IMG/VR virus record: IMGVR_UViG_3300042868_003903
Coordinates: 1-38,277 of that record
Direction: 5' to 3' (one strand)
DNA from: a virus
Length of the DNA stretch: 38,277 nucleotides
The notes beneath the pieces were generated by a model. That model saw only the letters and a program-made list of their open reading frames with translations. It made no database searches and was not told the origin of the DNA. Position numbers and translations under genes: made by a program. Positions 13,357 through 21,065 of the stretch are shown piece by piece. The stretch's first letter is position 1. Each line of letters opens with the position of its first letter.

Positions 13357-15687
13357 TCAGTCGTCAGCAGTGCGCCGGAACGCGTGAACGGTCGCAGTGT
13401 GCGCCGTCTCCGCAGCGTCCCGGGCCTCGGTTTTCGTGCCGCGCCAGTCTGGTGACAGCCAGATGTGGCGGCGTGTGCCATAGCGCTTCGTCTTCACTAG
13501 GCCGACGTCAACCCACCCGCACTCTGACAGCGCGTGCAGCAGTGCGGGGACGTTCAGACGGACATTCTGTGGCGCGTGATCCTGCAGCCGATCCACGACC
13601 GCTTGCCACGGGCCGCAGGCGAACCCGTGCCGGAACTCCAGCGCTTTCTTTTCGATGCGCTCGATGATCCACGATTCTGCCGACGTGCGCGCACTGCCGA
13701 CCATGATCGACTTCGCATCGGTCCACGGCGGGGTCGCTGCCGGGTTGAATCGGCTCACATCACGCTGCCGCAGGTATGCCGCGCCAGCTTGCAACCCACC
13801 GGCTTTGAAATAGCTCCACAGGGCAAGCGAATCCTCCTCGCGCATCCTCGGGGCATCTGTCCACGTCACCCACCAGCGCCGATCCTCTGATGGGATCGCA
13901 ATCGCGTCCCTATAGTTCGTCATGCCGATGACGAGCGCCTGATTTAGGACCGATATGGGATGCTGGCCCTTTCTCTGCACGGTCAGCAGTTCCGGCGGTG
14001 CGGCCAGAATTGGCTTTAGCCGGTTTTCCAGTGCGCGACGGTCGATGGCTTCGCTCTGCCGCAATTCGTTGAAAATGATGACCTCATTTTCGAGGAAATA
14101 TCCCCAGACCTGCTGCAGTTCTGCCGCCTCGACGCTGGTGCAGTTGGTCTTGTTTTCCCCGCCGATCGCGTACAAGAGCGGTGCTATCATTGAGTCTTTG
14201 CCCGCGCCAGGAACGCCGCCGATGAGCAGCGCGTGATTGATCTTCACGCCAGGGTTTTGAACCTTGAACGCCATCGCGTCGAGCAGGTGCTGCCTCTCCG
14301 CCGGATCCGAGATCAGCCGCTCGACGTGCGCCAGCCACGGGCCAGGATCGCCGCCGACGCAGTCAGGGCGGGCGTTGCGCCACTTGTTCCCATACACCTG
14401 CCCGACGTGCTCGCACAGAACCGCGCGCCCAGGCGCATAGGTAATCCCCTGCAGCATCCTGCCGCGCATCGCCGCGCGGTTTTCGTCGTACGACGTAGCC
14501 GCCTCGACCCGGCGCGCTGCGCCTGACGTACTGGCGTGGATGCTGTGGCACCGGACGTGCCGGTACAGTGCGTTGAACGAGTTTCGCGTGTACTCCACGC
14601 ACTGCTGGATGTCGAAATAGGCATCGTCAGGCACGACGTAGGCGAACCGCTTATGCCACTCCCCGACCTCCAGCAACGACGGGTCGCGCTCGTCTGCTGC
14701 GGCCTGCGCTTGCGCGTGCTCCTCGTTCTGCGGCTCATCCGGCCCCGCAGGTTTCGGCGGCTCGGGTTCCGGTTGCTGCGCGAACACGCTGGTGCGCGGT
14801 GCGATCCAGGCTCGCGCCTCCTGCCACGACGCGAACCCGCTATCCGCAGCGTCCCACCCGTCAGGCATCCCCGTCGGGTCGATGACCTTGACCTCGGGGC
14901 AGTGCGGCGCCAGCATGGCCGCAAGGCGCTGCATCGTCTGGATGCCAGCGTCGTCGGCGTCTGGCCACAGGAGGACTTTGCGCCCGTGGATCGGCTTCCA
15001 GTCGGCGCGGTTGACAGCCTGCCCGCCACCGGGCCAGGTGCAGACGACGTAAGGCCCTGAGATCTGCGCCGCCGCGTCTGCGGCTTTCTCGCCCTCGACG
15101 ACCAACACAGGGTCTGCGCTGCGGGCCTCCAGTTCCTGCAGCCGGTACAGCGGGCGCGGGACGGGCCACTGGCCCATACCCCAGGCCTGCCCGTCATACG
15201 TCCACGGGACGATTTGCTTGCGGGTGTTCGGGAAATCGTAGCGGGCGACGTAGCCGAGCACCTCCCCGTTGCCGTCCCAGTATGTCCAGCGGGCCGACGG
15301 TGCGCCGTATAGCGGGTGGACGCACTCGCAGTCCGCTGCCGCCTCGGGGACGGGCGTGACGACGGTTCTGGGGGGTTTCGTCGGTTTCGCTGGTCGCGCT
15401 GGCGCTGCCGCCGCGCTGCCGTCGTCTAGCTCGCGGTAGGCCTCGGCCATCGTCAGTTCGTGGATCGCAGCGTACAGGTCGATGAGGTCCCCGCCCCTGT
15501 CACTGGTGGCGAAGTCGGCCCACCGGCCCGACAAGAGGTTGACACTGAGCGAGGCGCCCTCGCCGCCGCTGAGATCACCGCAGACCCATTCGTGGCCCCG
15601 TCGCCTGCCGCCGGGCAGCCACTGGGGGACGAGGGTTTCGCTGCCCAAGAGGAGGCGCTGCGCGAGCGCGTTGAAGTCGAGTTTCAT
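13357..15687 (-). CDS. TOPRIM primase-helicase
   Basis: A 776-residue replication protein. The N-terminal region (about 28-75, GHEWVCGDLSGGEGASLSVN, then GGDLIDLYA) resembles the zinc-binding primase domain. A TOPRIM domain follows at about 192-275 with VLVVEGEKAADAA and the acidic pair WPDADDAG. After a Pro/Glu linker (about 300-335), the C-terminal half is an SF3/DUF5906-type helicase with Walker A GGVPGAGKDS at about 490-499 and Walker B VIIFNE at about 536-541. It would unwind and prime phage DNA, relying on the host polymerase since none is encoded. The ATG at 15687 overlaps the transporter stop as ATGA; an upstream extension would run through the transporter gene. Confidence 0.88.
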   Translation of the reverse strand: MKLDFNALAQRLLLGSETLVPQWLPGGRRRGHEWVCGDLSGGEGASLSVNLLSGRWADFATSDRGGDLIDLYAAIHELTMAEAYRELDDGSAAAAPARPAKPTKPPRTVVTPVPEAAADCECVHPLYGAPSARWTYWDGNGEVLGYVARYDFPNTRKQIVPWTYDGQAWGMGQWPVPRPLYRLQELEARSADPVLVVEGEKAADAAAQISGPYVVCTWPGGGQAVNRADWKPIHGRKVLLWPDADDAGIQTMQRLAAMLAPHCPEVKVIDPTGMPDGWDAADSGFASWQEARAWIAPRTSVFAQQPEPEPPKPAGPDEPQNEEHAQAQAAADERDPSLLEVGEWHKRFAYVVPDDAYFDIQQCVEYTRNSFNALYRHVRCHSIHASTSGAARRVEAATSYDENRAAMRGRMLQGITYAPGRAVLCEHVGQVYGNKWRNARPDCVGGDPGPWLAHVERLISDPAERQHLLDAMAFKVQNPGVKINHALLIGGVPGAGKDSMIAPLLYAIGGENKTNCTSVEAAELQQVWGYFLENEVIIFNELRQSEAIDRRALENRLKPILAAPPELLTVQRKGQHPISVLNQALVIGMTNYRDAIAIPSEDRRWWVTWTDAPRMREEDSLALWSYFKAGGLQAGAAYLRQRDVSRFNPAATPPWTDAKSIMVGSARTSAESWIIERIEKKALEFRHGFACGPWQAVVDRLQDHAPQNVRLNVPALLHALSECGWVDVGLVKTKRYGTRRHIWLSPDWRGTKTEARDAAETAHTATVHAFRRTADD

Positions 15688-16166
15688 GCGAGCACCTGCT
15701 TGCGCGACAAAATCCACGCCCACACTGCGCCACCAGCGACCTTCGCTACGAACTGCGCCAGCACGATCTGAGGCATCAGCGCGCCAAACGCCAGCGTTGG
15801 AAAAACCAGAGAATCTACTGCGGCACCCGCAACGTTTGATCCATTTGCACGGAACATCCAACTGCCGCGCAGACGCGCAAAGGTTGCCCAGTCCACCACT
15901 GCTGCCGCAGTGAAGGCCGCAGACGACGCGATGGCGATCATGCCTGCCGTAGGGTTGAGCAGGTAGGTCAATCCGCCAGTTCCGGCAATCAGTGTGCCCA
16001 TTTGCCATATTCGCAGGCGAACGTGGAGCCAGTCGCGCAGTGCCAGGTCGAGCCCGATCAACACGAAAGCATTGATCGGTGAAACCCACGGGCCGAATGC
16101 GGCCACGGATAGGTTGGCAAGGATCATTGCCGCAGCGTAGGCGGCGATTGCAATCATCATCGTCAT
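15684..16166 (-). CDS. VUT-family (YhhQ-like) queuosine-precursor transporter
   Basis: A 160-residue integral membrane protein with about five hydrophobic spans. Family-typical motifs are ILANLSVAAFGPWVSPINAF near the N-terminus, FVLIGLDLALRDWLH, the NPTAGMIAIASSAAFTAAAV span, FRANGSNVAGAAVDSLVFPT, and VAKVAGGAVWAWI. VUT/YhhQ proteins import preQ0/preQ1-type 7-deazaguanine precursors across the inner membrane. The ATG at 16166 overlaps the stop of the TGT/DpdA-like gene as ATGA, with GGAG 5 bases before it, so transporter and base-exchange enzyme are co-translated. It is slightly shorter than bacterial YhhQ (about 220), yet the conserved core is present. Confidence 0.85.
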   Translation of the reverse strand: MTMMIAIAAYAAAMILANLSVAAFGPWVSPINAFVLIGLDLALRDWLHVRLRIWQMGTLIAGTGGLTYLLNPTAGMIAIASSAAFTAAAVVDWATFARLRGSWMFRANGSNVAGAAVDSLVFPTLAFGALMPQIVLAQFVAKVAGGAVWAWILSRKQVLA

Positions 16167-16840
16167 ATCAACTCCACTTGTAGTGCCCGTGGCTTCCAAG
16201 CCGTGGGCGGGTTGCTCTTGTTGATGCGCTTGGCCATACAGCCTGCGCACTGCGTCTGCTCTGCGTGATGCAAAGCCACATTGGTGCTGTCTGCGCTAGA
16301 CAGCGGCCACTGCTCGGTTCCCTGCGCCAGCATCCGCATCCCGTGCGTCCACGGTAGGCGTGCGTGCGCCTTGACCAATGCGTTGAAAGCCTCATCCATC
16401 CTAGCCGCCCATGCGGGCGATCCAACCTGCCAGTACTGCCCCGAGGAACCCAGTGCAACCCGGCCCCAGTCATCCACCAGTTCCAGCAGGTAGTCAATCG
16501 GCAGTCCGAGGTGCCACACCGGCATCCCAAGTGCGCGAGGAAATGGCCAGGTCTTGACCATTTCGCGTTGCTGCTCGACCGACCCGTCGATCACATCGGG
16601 CACCACGCCCCAGTGCGGGTGCGCCAGCAGCGGGTCGACCCACTCATAGAACCCATGCAAGTCAAACTCCGCGCCGCGGGTCTTGGCAGAGAACGCGCCG
16701 TTGTCCAGCATCAGAGACTGCCCGATGCGCAGGCAGGTTTTGAGGTTGTCGGGGCGCGCAAAGCTCACGCAGAAGTGTTGGCCTGCCATCGATTCCAGCG
16801 CCCAATTAGGCGTGATTGGCGTGCCGTGGTAGTGAATCAC
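16163..16840 (-). CDS. dpdA: TGT/DpdA-like DNA 7-deazaguanine base-exchange enzyme
   Basis: A 225-residue protein with the TIM-barrel pattern of tRNA-guanine transglycosylases. LMLDNGAFS (D46) corresponds to the TGT motif DSGGFQ. VVPDVIDG (D82, D85) follows. GSSGQYWQVGS at 131-141 corresponds to the TGT glycine loop. MRMLAQG then SSADSTN (D184) corresponds to the MGVG and nucleophile-Asp region. A Cys pair CAGC (198-201) with nearby His191/192 could bind zinc. It is much shorter than tRNA TGT (about 375), as expected for phage DpdA-type proteins that act on DNA. The GTG at 16840 overlaps the VRR-NUC stop as GTGA. The enzyme would swap guanine for a deazaguanine in phage DNA. Sequence-level assignment is by motif; substrate is inferred from the adjacent transporter. 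Confidence 0.75.
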   Translation of the reverse strand: MIHYHGTPITPNWALESMAGQHFCVSFARPDNLKTCLRIGQSLMLDNGAFSAKTRGAEFDLHGFYEWVDPLLAHPHWGVVPDVIDGSVEQQREMVKTWPFPRALGMPVWHLGLPIDYLLELVDDWGRVALGSSGQYWQVGSPAWAARMDEAFNALVKAHARLPWTHGMRMLAQGTEQWPLSSADSTNVALHHAEQTQCAGCMAKRINKSNPPTAWKPRALQVELI

Positions 16841-17331
16841 GCCTCCCCCAGCAGCCTGACGGCATCGTCCACACTGCGGCAAACCCCAGCCACGCCACCC
16901 GCAGCGCGGATCGACGCGAGGAACTCCTCCTGCCCCGGGCGCATCCTGCCGGTGCGGCTCTTGACCTCGATGGCCAGCGTGCGACCGTCTTTCAGCGTGC
17001 CCATGATGTCTGACATCCCGCGCGCGGTGTTCGCCCGGATATAGCGCACGCTGCCGTCGCGGTTGCGCTCTTGGAACGTGCCGGAGTTCTGGCGCCAGCA
17101 CATTGCCACGCGCGGGTGCCGGTGCAGCATCTGAATGATCGCCCGCAGGATCTCGGCCTCTGACGGCTGGCGCGGCTCGTCTGGCGCAGGCTCGCGCCTC
17201 GGGCGCTTCTTGGGTTCCGGCGGAATCGGCAACTCCCGCGCGGGCTTGCCGCTGAGTGCGGCGTACAGCGCCTCGGTCTGCTGGTTGCGGAGCATCTGCT
17301 CTCGCAGGGTTCGTCTGCCTCTTTCGGTCAT
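16837..17331 (-). CDS. VRR-NUC domain nuclease
   Basis: A 164-residue protein. The N-terminal 55 residues are a basic, Pro-rich extension. The VRR-NUC (PD-(D/E)xK) fold follows: SEAEILRAI at about 57-65, GMSDIMG with catalytic D108, IEVKS with E122 and K124, and PGQEEFLASI with Q134. Phage VRR-NUC proteins are structure-specific or Holliday-junction-like nucleases used in replication and recombination. The ATG at 17331 overlaps the upstream stop as ATGA, and its own stop overlaps the DpdA-like start. All key residues are present, so activity is likely. Confidence 0.87.
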   Translation of the reverse strand: MTERGRRTLREQMLRNQQTEALYAALSGKPARELPIPPEPKKRPRREPAPDEPRQPSEAEILRAIIQMLHRHPRVAMCWRQNSGTFQERNRDGSVRYIRANTARGMSDIMGTLKDGRTLAIEVKSRTGRMRPGQEEFLASIRAAGGVAGVCRSVDDAVRLLGEA

Positions 17332-18092
17332 GCTGCCAACCTCATAAAAACGCTGGACCAAACGTCCTGCGGATCGTTGCGCCAGGTCCGGTGCGTCCAA
17401 ATCTGCGCCACGTTGCCCTTGGGCAGCCCGCTCATCCGCACGGCTTCCATCAGGCTGTTGCAGGCCCTGATGCGGCGCACCATCTCCCAGGTGATCTTCG
17501 ACCGAGACTGCCTGACGAGCGCCATCTTCGCGCTCCAGGCTTCGCCGCCCGGGCGCCTGCCGGCCGCGATTGCTTGGTTTTGCGTCACCGATCTGGTGAC
17601 CATCGCAACGTGCGCCGGGTTGCAGCAGCCGCGCGTCCCGCAGGTGCTGGATGCCACCATGTTAGCGGGGGGCTCCGCGTCGTTCATTTCCCGCCAGATC
17701 AGCCTGCGCAGATAGGCACGCTTGCCCTTGTAGTACACGACAGGCGCGCCGGATTCCGTCACTACGCCGCGCCAGATCAGGCAGTCGCCCTCGCCCTCGA
17801 CGGTGTTGTTTTCGAGTCGGGTCTTCAGCCACTCGCTGAGGTTCCGCTTCCGGCCCTTTTCCTGCTTTTCCTTCGCCGCCACCTGCGGCGGCTCCATGTC
17901 CGTCGGCATCCACACCGACATGCGCCCATTGTTCTCGACGCGCACATAGCCCGCGTAACGCATGTTTTGCAGCGACGAGCGCACCGTCTTTTTGGGCATG
18001 TCGCCCAAGTGCTGCATCAGCATCGAAAGCGTTGCCGGCTGCTCGCGCCGCACGACCTCCAGCACCCGCTGGTTCGTTCGCCCCAGTTTCAC
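17328..18092 (-). CDS. Winged-helix plus HNH-like protein, first gene of the leftward operon
   Basis: A 254-residue protein. Residues about 1-65 form a winged helix (VLEVVRREQPATLSMLMQHL, then KKTVRSSLQNMRYAGYVRV). The middle (about 100-175) resembles an HNH_3-type endonuclease: CLIWRGVV, a YLRRLIWREMN helix and CGTRGCCNPAHVAMVTRS. The expected first His of the HNH core is replaced (NMVASSTCG), so it may be a catalytically weak DNA-binding relic. The C-terminus has SKITWEMVRRIRAC and a second helix-turn-helix-like end. The GTG at 18092 with AGGAG is preferred over a TTG at 18122. It may regulate this operon. Confidence 0.65.
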   Translation of the reverse strand: MKLGRTNQRVLEVVRREQPATLSMLMQHLGDMPKKTVRSSLQNMRYAGYVRVENNGRMSVWMPTDMEPPQVAAKEKQEKGRKRNLSEWLKTRLENNTVEGEGDCLIWRGVVTESGAPVVYYKGKRAYLRRLIWREMNDAEPPANMVASSTCGTRGCCNPAHVAMVTRSVTQNQAIAAGRRPGGEAWSAKMALVRQSRSKITWEMVRRIRACNSLMEAVRMSGLPKGNVAQIWTHRTWRNDPQDVWSSVFMRLAA

Positions 18093-18248
18093 TGTCCACT
18101 CCTGTTGTTGTCGGGGGCGCAATCATGCCATGCTTGCCGAGGCACGCAAAGCCCGCGTGAAACAGTGGGTCATTGAGTGAAGTTGCGTTGACTTGCGTAG
18201 TCGATCGTGGCAACATTCGCCCGTCCCCACACAACACAGGAGCAGACG
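18093..18248. promoter_or_regulatory. Divergent intergenic region between replication and recombination operons
   Basis: These 156 bases separate two divergent operons and must drive both. On the + strand TTGACT (about 18190) is followed 17 bases later by CAACAT, a poor -10 match. No strong promoter or operator symmetry was found by eye. Confidence 0.35.
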
Positions 18249-18653
18249 ATGAGGACAAGCCACTGGTACTACGACCCTGACTACGGCCCGTACACGGGTC
18301 ACCCGCACGATCCCAGAACCGACCACGACGGCGTGGACCTCGACCTGGAGGCCGCGAAGGACGAGATCGCTCGGACGCCGCTGTTCGTGACTGACTGGCT
18401 CGCTCATGAGGCGACCACTGACGAGACGCCCCTTGACCTGCAGGCCGTGCCGGCCGAACTGCAGCAGGCCACTGCTGATCAGTTGATCGCCCTGGTGTTT
18501 GCCGGTCACATCGACCGCATCGTGCCCGCAGTGTACGAATTGCGCGTGCGCTATCTGCGGGCCAAGGACGGCGACATTACCTCGCGTGCTTGGGAAAAGT
18601 ACGAGGACGAGATCAAGCGCGCTGATTTTGACGACAACCACTTCTGGTTCTGA
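18249..18653 (+). CDS. Hypothetical acidic protein preceding the exonuclease
   Basis: A 134-residue, strongly acidic protein (MRTSHWYYDPDYGPYTGHPH at the start, then DLDLEAAKDEIARTPLFVTD). The C-terminal end RADFDDNHFWF is acidic-aromatic. CAGGAG precedes the ATG at 18249. It is the first gene of the recombination operon, 13 bases before the exonuclease. I do not recognise the family. Position suggests an early or recombination-linked role, but nothing in the sequence confirms it. Confidence 0.65.
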   Translation: MRTSHWYYDPDYGPYTGHPHDPRTDHDGVDLDLEAAKDEIARTPLFVTDWLAHEATTDETPLDLQAVPAELQQATADQLIALVFAGHIDRIVPAVYELRVRYLRAKDGDITSRAWEKYEDEIKRADFDDNHFWF

Positions 18654-18666
18654 AGGAGACCGCAGC

Positions 18667-19302
18667 ATGATCCTCGAAACCGCAGACCAGCGATCCGACG
18701 ACTGGTACGCCGCCCGCTGCGGCAAGGCCACCGCCAGCCGATTCAAGGACGCAATGGCCACGCTCAAAAACGGCCAGCCAGCGCAGGCCGCGAAGGACTA
18801 CCTGGCGGAACTCGTCGTCGAGCGCCTGACCGGCCAGCCCGTCCAGAAGTTCACCAACGCCGCCATGCAGTGGGGCACCGAGCAGGAAGCCGCTGCCAGA
18901 GCCGCCTACGAGGCCCGCACGGGCATCGAGGTTGAGGAGACGGGCTTCGTCGCCCACGACACCCTGTATGCCGGCTGCAGCCCCGACGGCTTGGTGGACT
19001 GGGACGGGCTCATCGAGATCAAGTGCCCGTACAACACGGGCGTCCACATTGAAACCCTGCTGTCTGGCATGTCTGCGGATCACATGCCGCAGGTACAGGG
19101 CCAGATGTGGATCACTGGCCGCGAGTGGTGCGATTTCGTTTCCTGCGATCCCCGGATGCCTGAGCCGCTGCAGTTGTACGTCCAGCGCATCCAACGTGAC
19201 GAGGCGTTCATCGCCGACCTCGAACGTCGCGTCTCGTCTTTCCTGTCGGAGGTCGGCACCCAAGTCGAGGCGCTGCGGCGTCTCGCGGAGAGCAAGAAAT
19301 GA
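18667..19302 (+). CDS. YqaJ/lambda-type exonuclease
   Basis: A 211-residue PD-(D/E)xK exonuclease. It has the YqaJ signatures RSDDWYAARCG at about 9-19, WGTEQEAAAR at 69-78, AGCSPDGLV with D107, LIEIKCP with E117 and K119, and MPQVQGQMWI with the Q142/Q145 motif. Such enzymes resect double-stranded ends 5' to 3' to give 3' single strands for the partner annealing protein, found here three genes downstream. GGAGA precedes the ATG. All active-site positions are kept. Confidence 0.92.
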   Translation: MILETADQRSDDWYAARCGKATASRFKDAMATLKNGQPAQAAKDYLAELVVERLTGQPVQKFTNAAMQWGTEQEAAARAAYEARTGIEVEETGFVAHDTLYAGCSPDGLVDWDGLIEIKCPYNTGVHIETLLSGMSADHMPQVQGQMWITGREWCDFVSCDPRMPEPLQLYVQRIQRDEAFIADLERRVSSFLSEVGTQVEALRRLAESKK

Positions 19303-19550
19303 GCGATACCAAGAAGCGCCCCTATGTGCGCACCCTGAAGGCCTGGACCGTAATGGACGCGGAGGGCAACGAGCGACTGGTGCGGGCCTACACCGCAGCA
19401 GACGTGCTGCGCCACGTCACGCCGCAGTTCGTGATCGCGCCCGCCACGCACGACGACATCATCACGCTGATGGCTTCCGGCGTCATGGTGGAGACCGTCG
19501 GCCTGCCCGAAGCCGCCCCTGCCGACGAACCCGCCGGCCTGACTGACTGA
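19299..19550 (+). CDS. Small hypothetical protein in the recombination operon
   Basis: An 83-residue protein starting MSDTKKRPYVRTLKAWTVMD, with an alpha-beta pattern and a disordered acidic tail (PEAAPADEPAGLTD). The ATG overlaps the exonuclease stop as ATGA. It is regularly the kind of small gene found between exo and annealing genes. The function is unknown. Confidence 0.65.
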   Translation: MSDTKKRPYVRTLKAWTVMDAEGNERLVRAYTAADVLRHVTPQFVIAPATHDDIITLMASGVMVETVGLPEAAPADEPAGLTD

Positions 19551-19564
19551 ACTGGAGCACTGAA

Positions 19565-19927
19565 ATGAACATCACTGACACCATCGAACAAGAGATCCAG
19601 GCCAAGGGCGCCAATGTGGGGCCGCGCATCACGCCGGCCGACATCGAGGCCAATATCAAGGAGTGCCATTACTTCACTGCGCTGGACGGCGTTGATGGGC
19701 ACTTCCGCGGTGGCCCAGAGGCTCAAGCCTGCGATGGAAAGGCGCTTGGCTTGCTGACCTTCTGCGTCCTCGTGCTGCGTAACGGCTTCACCGTCACCGG
19801 CGAGTCGGCATGCGCCAGCCCCCAGAACTTCGACGCCGAGATCGGCCGCAAGATCGCCCGACAGAACGCAGTCAACAAGATCTGGCCCCTCATGGGCTAC
19901 GAGCTGCGCTCGCGTTTGGCTGCCTAA
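19565..19927 (+). CDS. Gp49-family phage protein
   Basis: A 120-residue protein of the Phage_gp49_66 type (PF13876, by memory). It contains VGPRITPADIEANIKECHYF, LGLLTFCVLVLRNGFTVTGE, SACASPQNFDAEIGRKIAR and KIWPLMGYELRSRL. The pattern ITP..IEA.I....Y and G.S.C....NF....G...A...A is characteristic. GGAG lies before the ATG at 19565. The role is unknown; the family is common in early and late phage operons. Confidence 0.85.
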   Translation: MNITDTIEQEIQAKGANVGPRITPADIEANIKECHYFTALDGVDGHFRGGPEAQACDGKALGLLTFCVLVLRNGFTVTGESACASPQNFDAEIGRKIARQNAVNKIWPLMGYELRSRLAA

Positions 19928-19936
19928 TCAACCCAC

Positions 19937-19959
19937 GGGGCGGGAAACCGCCCCATTTT
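19937..19959 (+). terminator. Hairpin with short T-run before recT-like gene
   Basis: GGGGCGG (19937-19943) pairs with CCGCCCC (19948-19954) around a GAAA tetraloop and is followed by ATTTT. It may be a partial terminator or attenuator, or a 5' stabiliser of the RecT-like mRNA, since the ribosome site follows at once. Confidence 0.55.
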
Positions 19960-19969
19960 GGAGACTGAT

Positions 19970-20746
19970 ATGACCGCACTTGTCCCAGTAGACCAAATCG
20001 AGCGCATGGCTCTGAGCGTCGCACGCAGCGGCCTGTTCGGAGTCAAAACCCCGGACCAGGCAATGGCCTTGATGCTGATCGCCCAGGCCGAGGGCCTGCA
20101 CCCCGCCATCGCCGCCCGCGACTACCACGTCATCAACGGCCGCCCCGCCCTGCGCGCCGATGCCATGCTGGCCCGCTTTCAGTCCGCAGGCGGCAAGGTT
20201 GAGTGGGGCGAGTACACCGACACGCGCGTGGTCGGTACGTTCGCGCACCCGCAGGGTGGCAGCGTTCGCATCGAATGGACGACCAAGATGGCGCAGGACG
20301 CAGGCCTGACCCGCAACCCGACGTGGAAGTCCTACCCGCGCCAGATGCTGCGCGCTAGGTGCATTTCGGAAGGCATCCGCACCATTTACCCCGGCGTCAC
20401 TGTGGGCACCTACACGCCCGAGGAGGCCGCAGATATGGAACCCGTCCGCACGCAGCCAGCACCGCCGCCGCTGGTTGAGGAAGTCCCGCCACCCGCCACG
20501 GTGGACGTGGACAAACTGGTGAAAACCATCCAATCTGCCGCCACGCTGGAGTTCCTCGAACTGCTGCGCCCCGACATGCGCCGTGTGCCCAAGGGCAAGG
20601 ACCGCGACCGCGTGGTAGCCGCAGTGCAGCGCCGCGCCGACGAGATCCGCGCCGAGAAGGCCCCGCCTGTGGACGCCGAGATCCGCGCCGAGCAGGCCCC
20701 GCCTGTGGACGCGGAGATCGTTGATGCAGAGGAGGGTGCGGTATGA
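19970..20746 (+). CDS. RecT-like single-strand annealing protein
   Basis: A 258-residue protein. The core (about 25-150) has PDQAMALMLIAQAEGLHPAI, DYHVINGRPALRADAMLARF, VRIEWTTKMAQDAGLTRNPT and WKSYPRQMLRARCISEGIRT, the conserved RecT-type pattern. It would anneal the single strands made by the YqaJ-type exonuclease. The C-terminus (about 160-258) is Pro/Glu rich and carries a 12-residue tandem repeat (EIRAEKAPPVDA / EIRAEQAPPVDA). ATG 19970 with TTGGAG is chosen over a GTG at 19958 inside the hairpin. Confidence 0.85.
   Translation: MTALVPVDQIERMALSVARSGLFGVKTPDQAMALMLIAQAEGLHPAIAARDYHVINGRPALRADAMLARFQSAGGKVEWGEYTDTRVVGTFAHPQGGSVRIEWTTKMAQDAGLTRNPTWKSYPRQMLRARCISEGIRTIYPGVTVGTYTPEEAADMEPVRTQPAPPPLVEEVPPPATVDVDKLVKTIQSAATLEFLELLRPDMRRVPKGKDRDRVVAAVQRRADEIRAEKAPPVDAEIRAEQAPPVDAEIVDAEEGAV
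20642..20713 (+). repeat. 36 bp tandem duplication in the recT-like gene
   Basis: Two adjacent 36-base units (20642-20677 and 20678-20713) differ at two positions. They add a second EIRAE(K/Q)APPVDA unit in frame to the disordered tail. The high identity suggests a recent slip event. Confidence 0.85.
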
Positions 20747-20919
20747 CGGAGGAAAAACTGCTGACAGCGGAGGAGCTCGCCGAGCGATGGGTAGTCGCCG
20801 TTCGCACGCTGGAAGGCTGGAGGAACGCAGGCAAAGGCCCGGTGTGGCTGAAGATCGGCGGGCAGATCCGCTACAGGCTCGCTGACGTTCTGGCTTACGA
20901 AGCGGAGGCCGAGCGATGA
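20743..20919 (+). CDS. Excisionase/MerR-type helix-turn-helix protein
   Basis: A 58-residue DNA-binding protein: LLTAEELAERWVVAVRTLEG, then WRNAGKGPVWLKIGGQIRYR and LADVLAYEAEAER. This matches the HTH_17/excisionase helix-turn-helix with its wing. The ATG overlaps the RecT-like stop as ATGA. With no integrase in the genome an excision role is unlikely; transcriptional control is the better guess. Confidence 0.8.
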   Translation: MTEEKLLTAEELAERWVVAVRTLEGWRNAGKGPVWLKIGGQIRYRLADVLAYEAEAER

Positions 20920-21065
20920 ACACCAGAATGCTGCGCCGCGCGCGCGCCCTGTGGGCATCCGGCGACCGCCGGACGGATCGGCACAACACCCGGCAGTGGA
21001 TCCGATCGATCCGCCTGCTGGGCGACAAGTGGCTGCTGGCAGTGCCGGCAAGGAGGATCAAGTGA
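20916..21065 (+). CDS. Small Arg-rich protein
   Basis: A 49-residue, very basic protein (MNTRMLRRARALWASGDRRT, then WIRSIRLLGDKWLLAVPARR). Its ATG overlaps the HTH stop as GATGA, and its stop overlaps the next start as GTGA. Coupling on both sides supports translation. It may contact nucleic acid. Family unknown. Confidence 0.6.
   Translation: MNTRMLRRARALWASGDRRTDRHNTRQWIRSIRLLGDKWLLAVPARRIK

Noticed and set aside
16837-17101. Longer N-terminus for the DpdA-like protein (to 17101)
   Set aside because: The added part runs antiparallel in frame through the VRR-NUC gene and has no family pattern. GTG at 16840 with GTGA coupling explains the start.
20743-20919. Excisionase as evidence of a temperate phage
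   Set aside because: The fold is a generic small HTH; no integrase or repressor was found anywhere in the complete circle.
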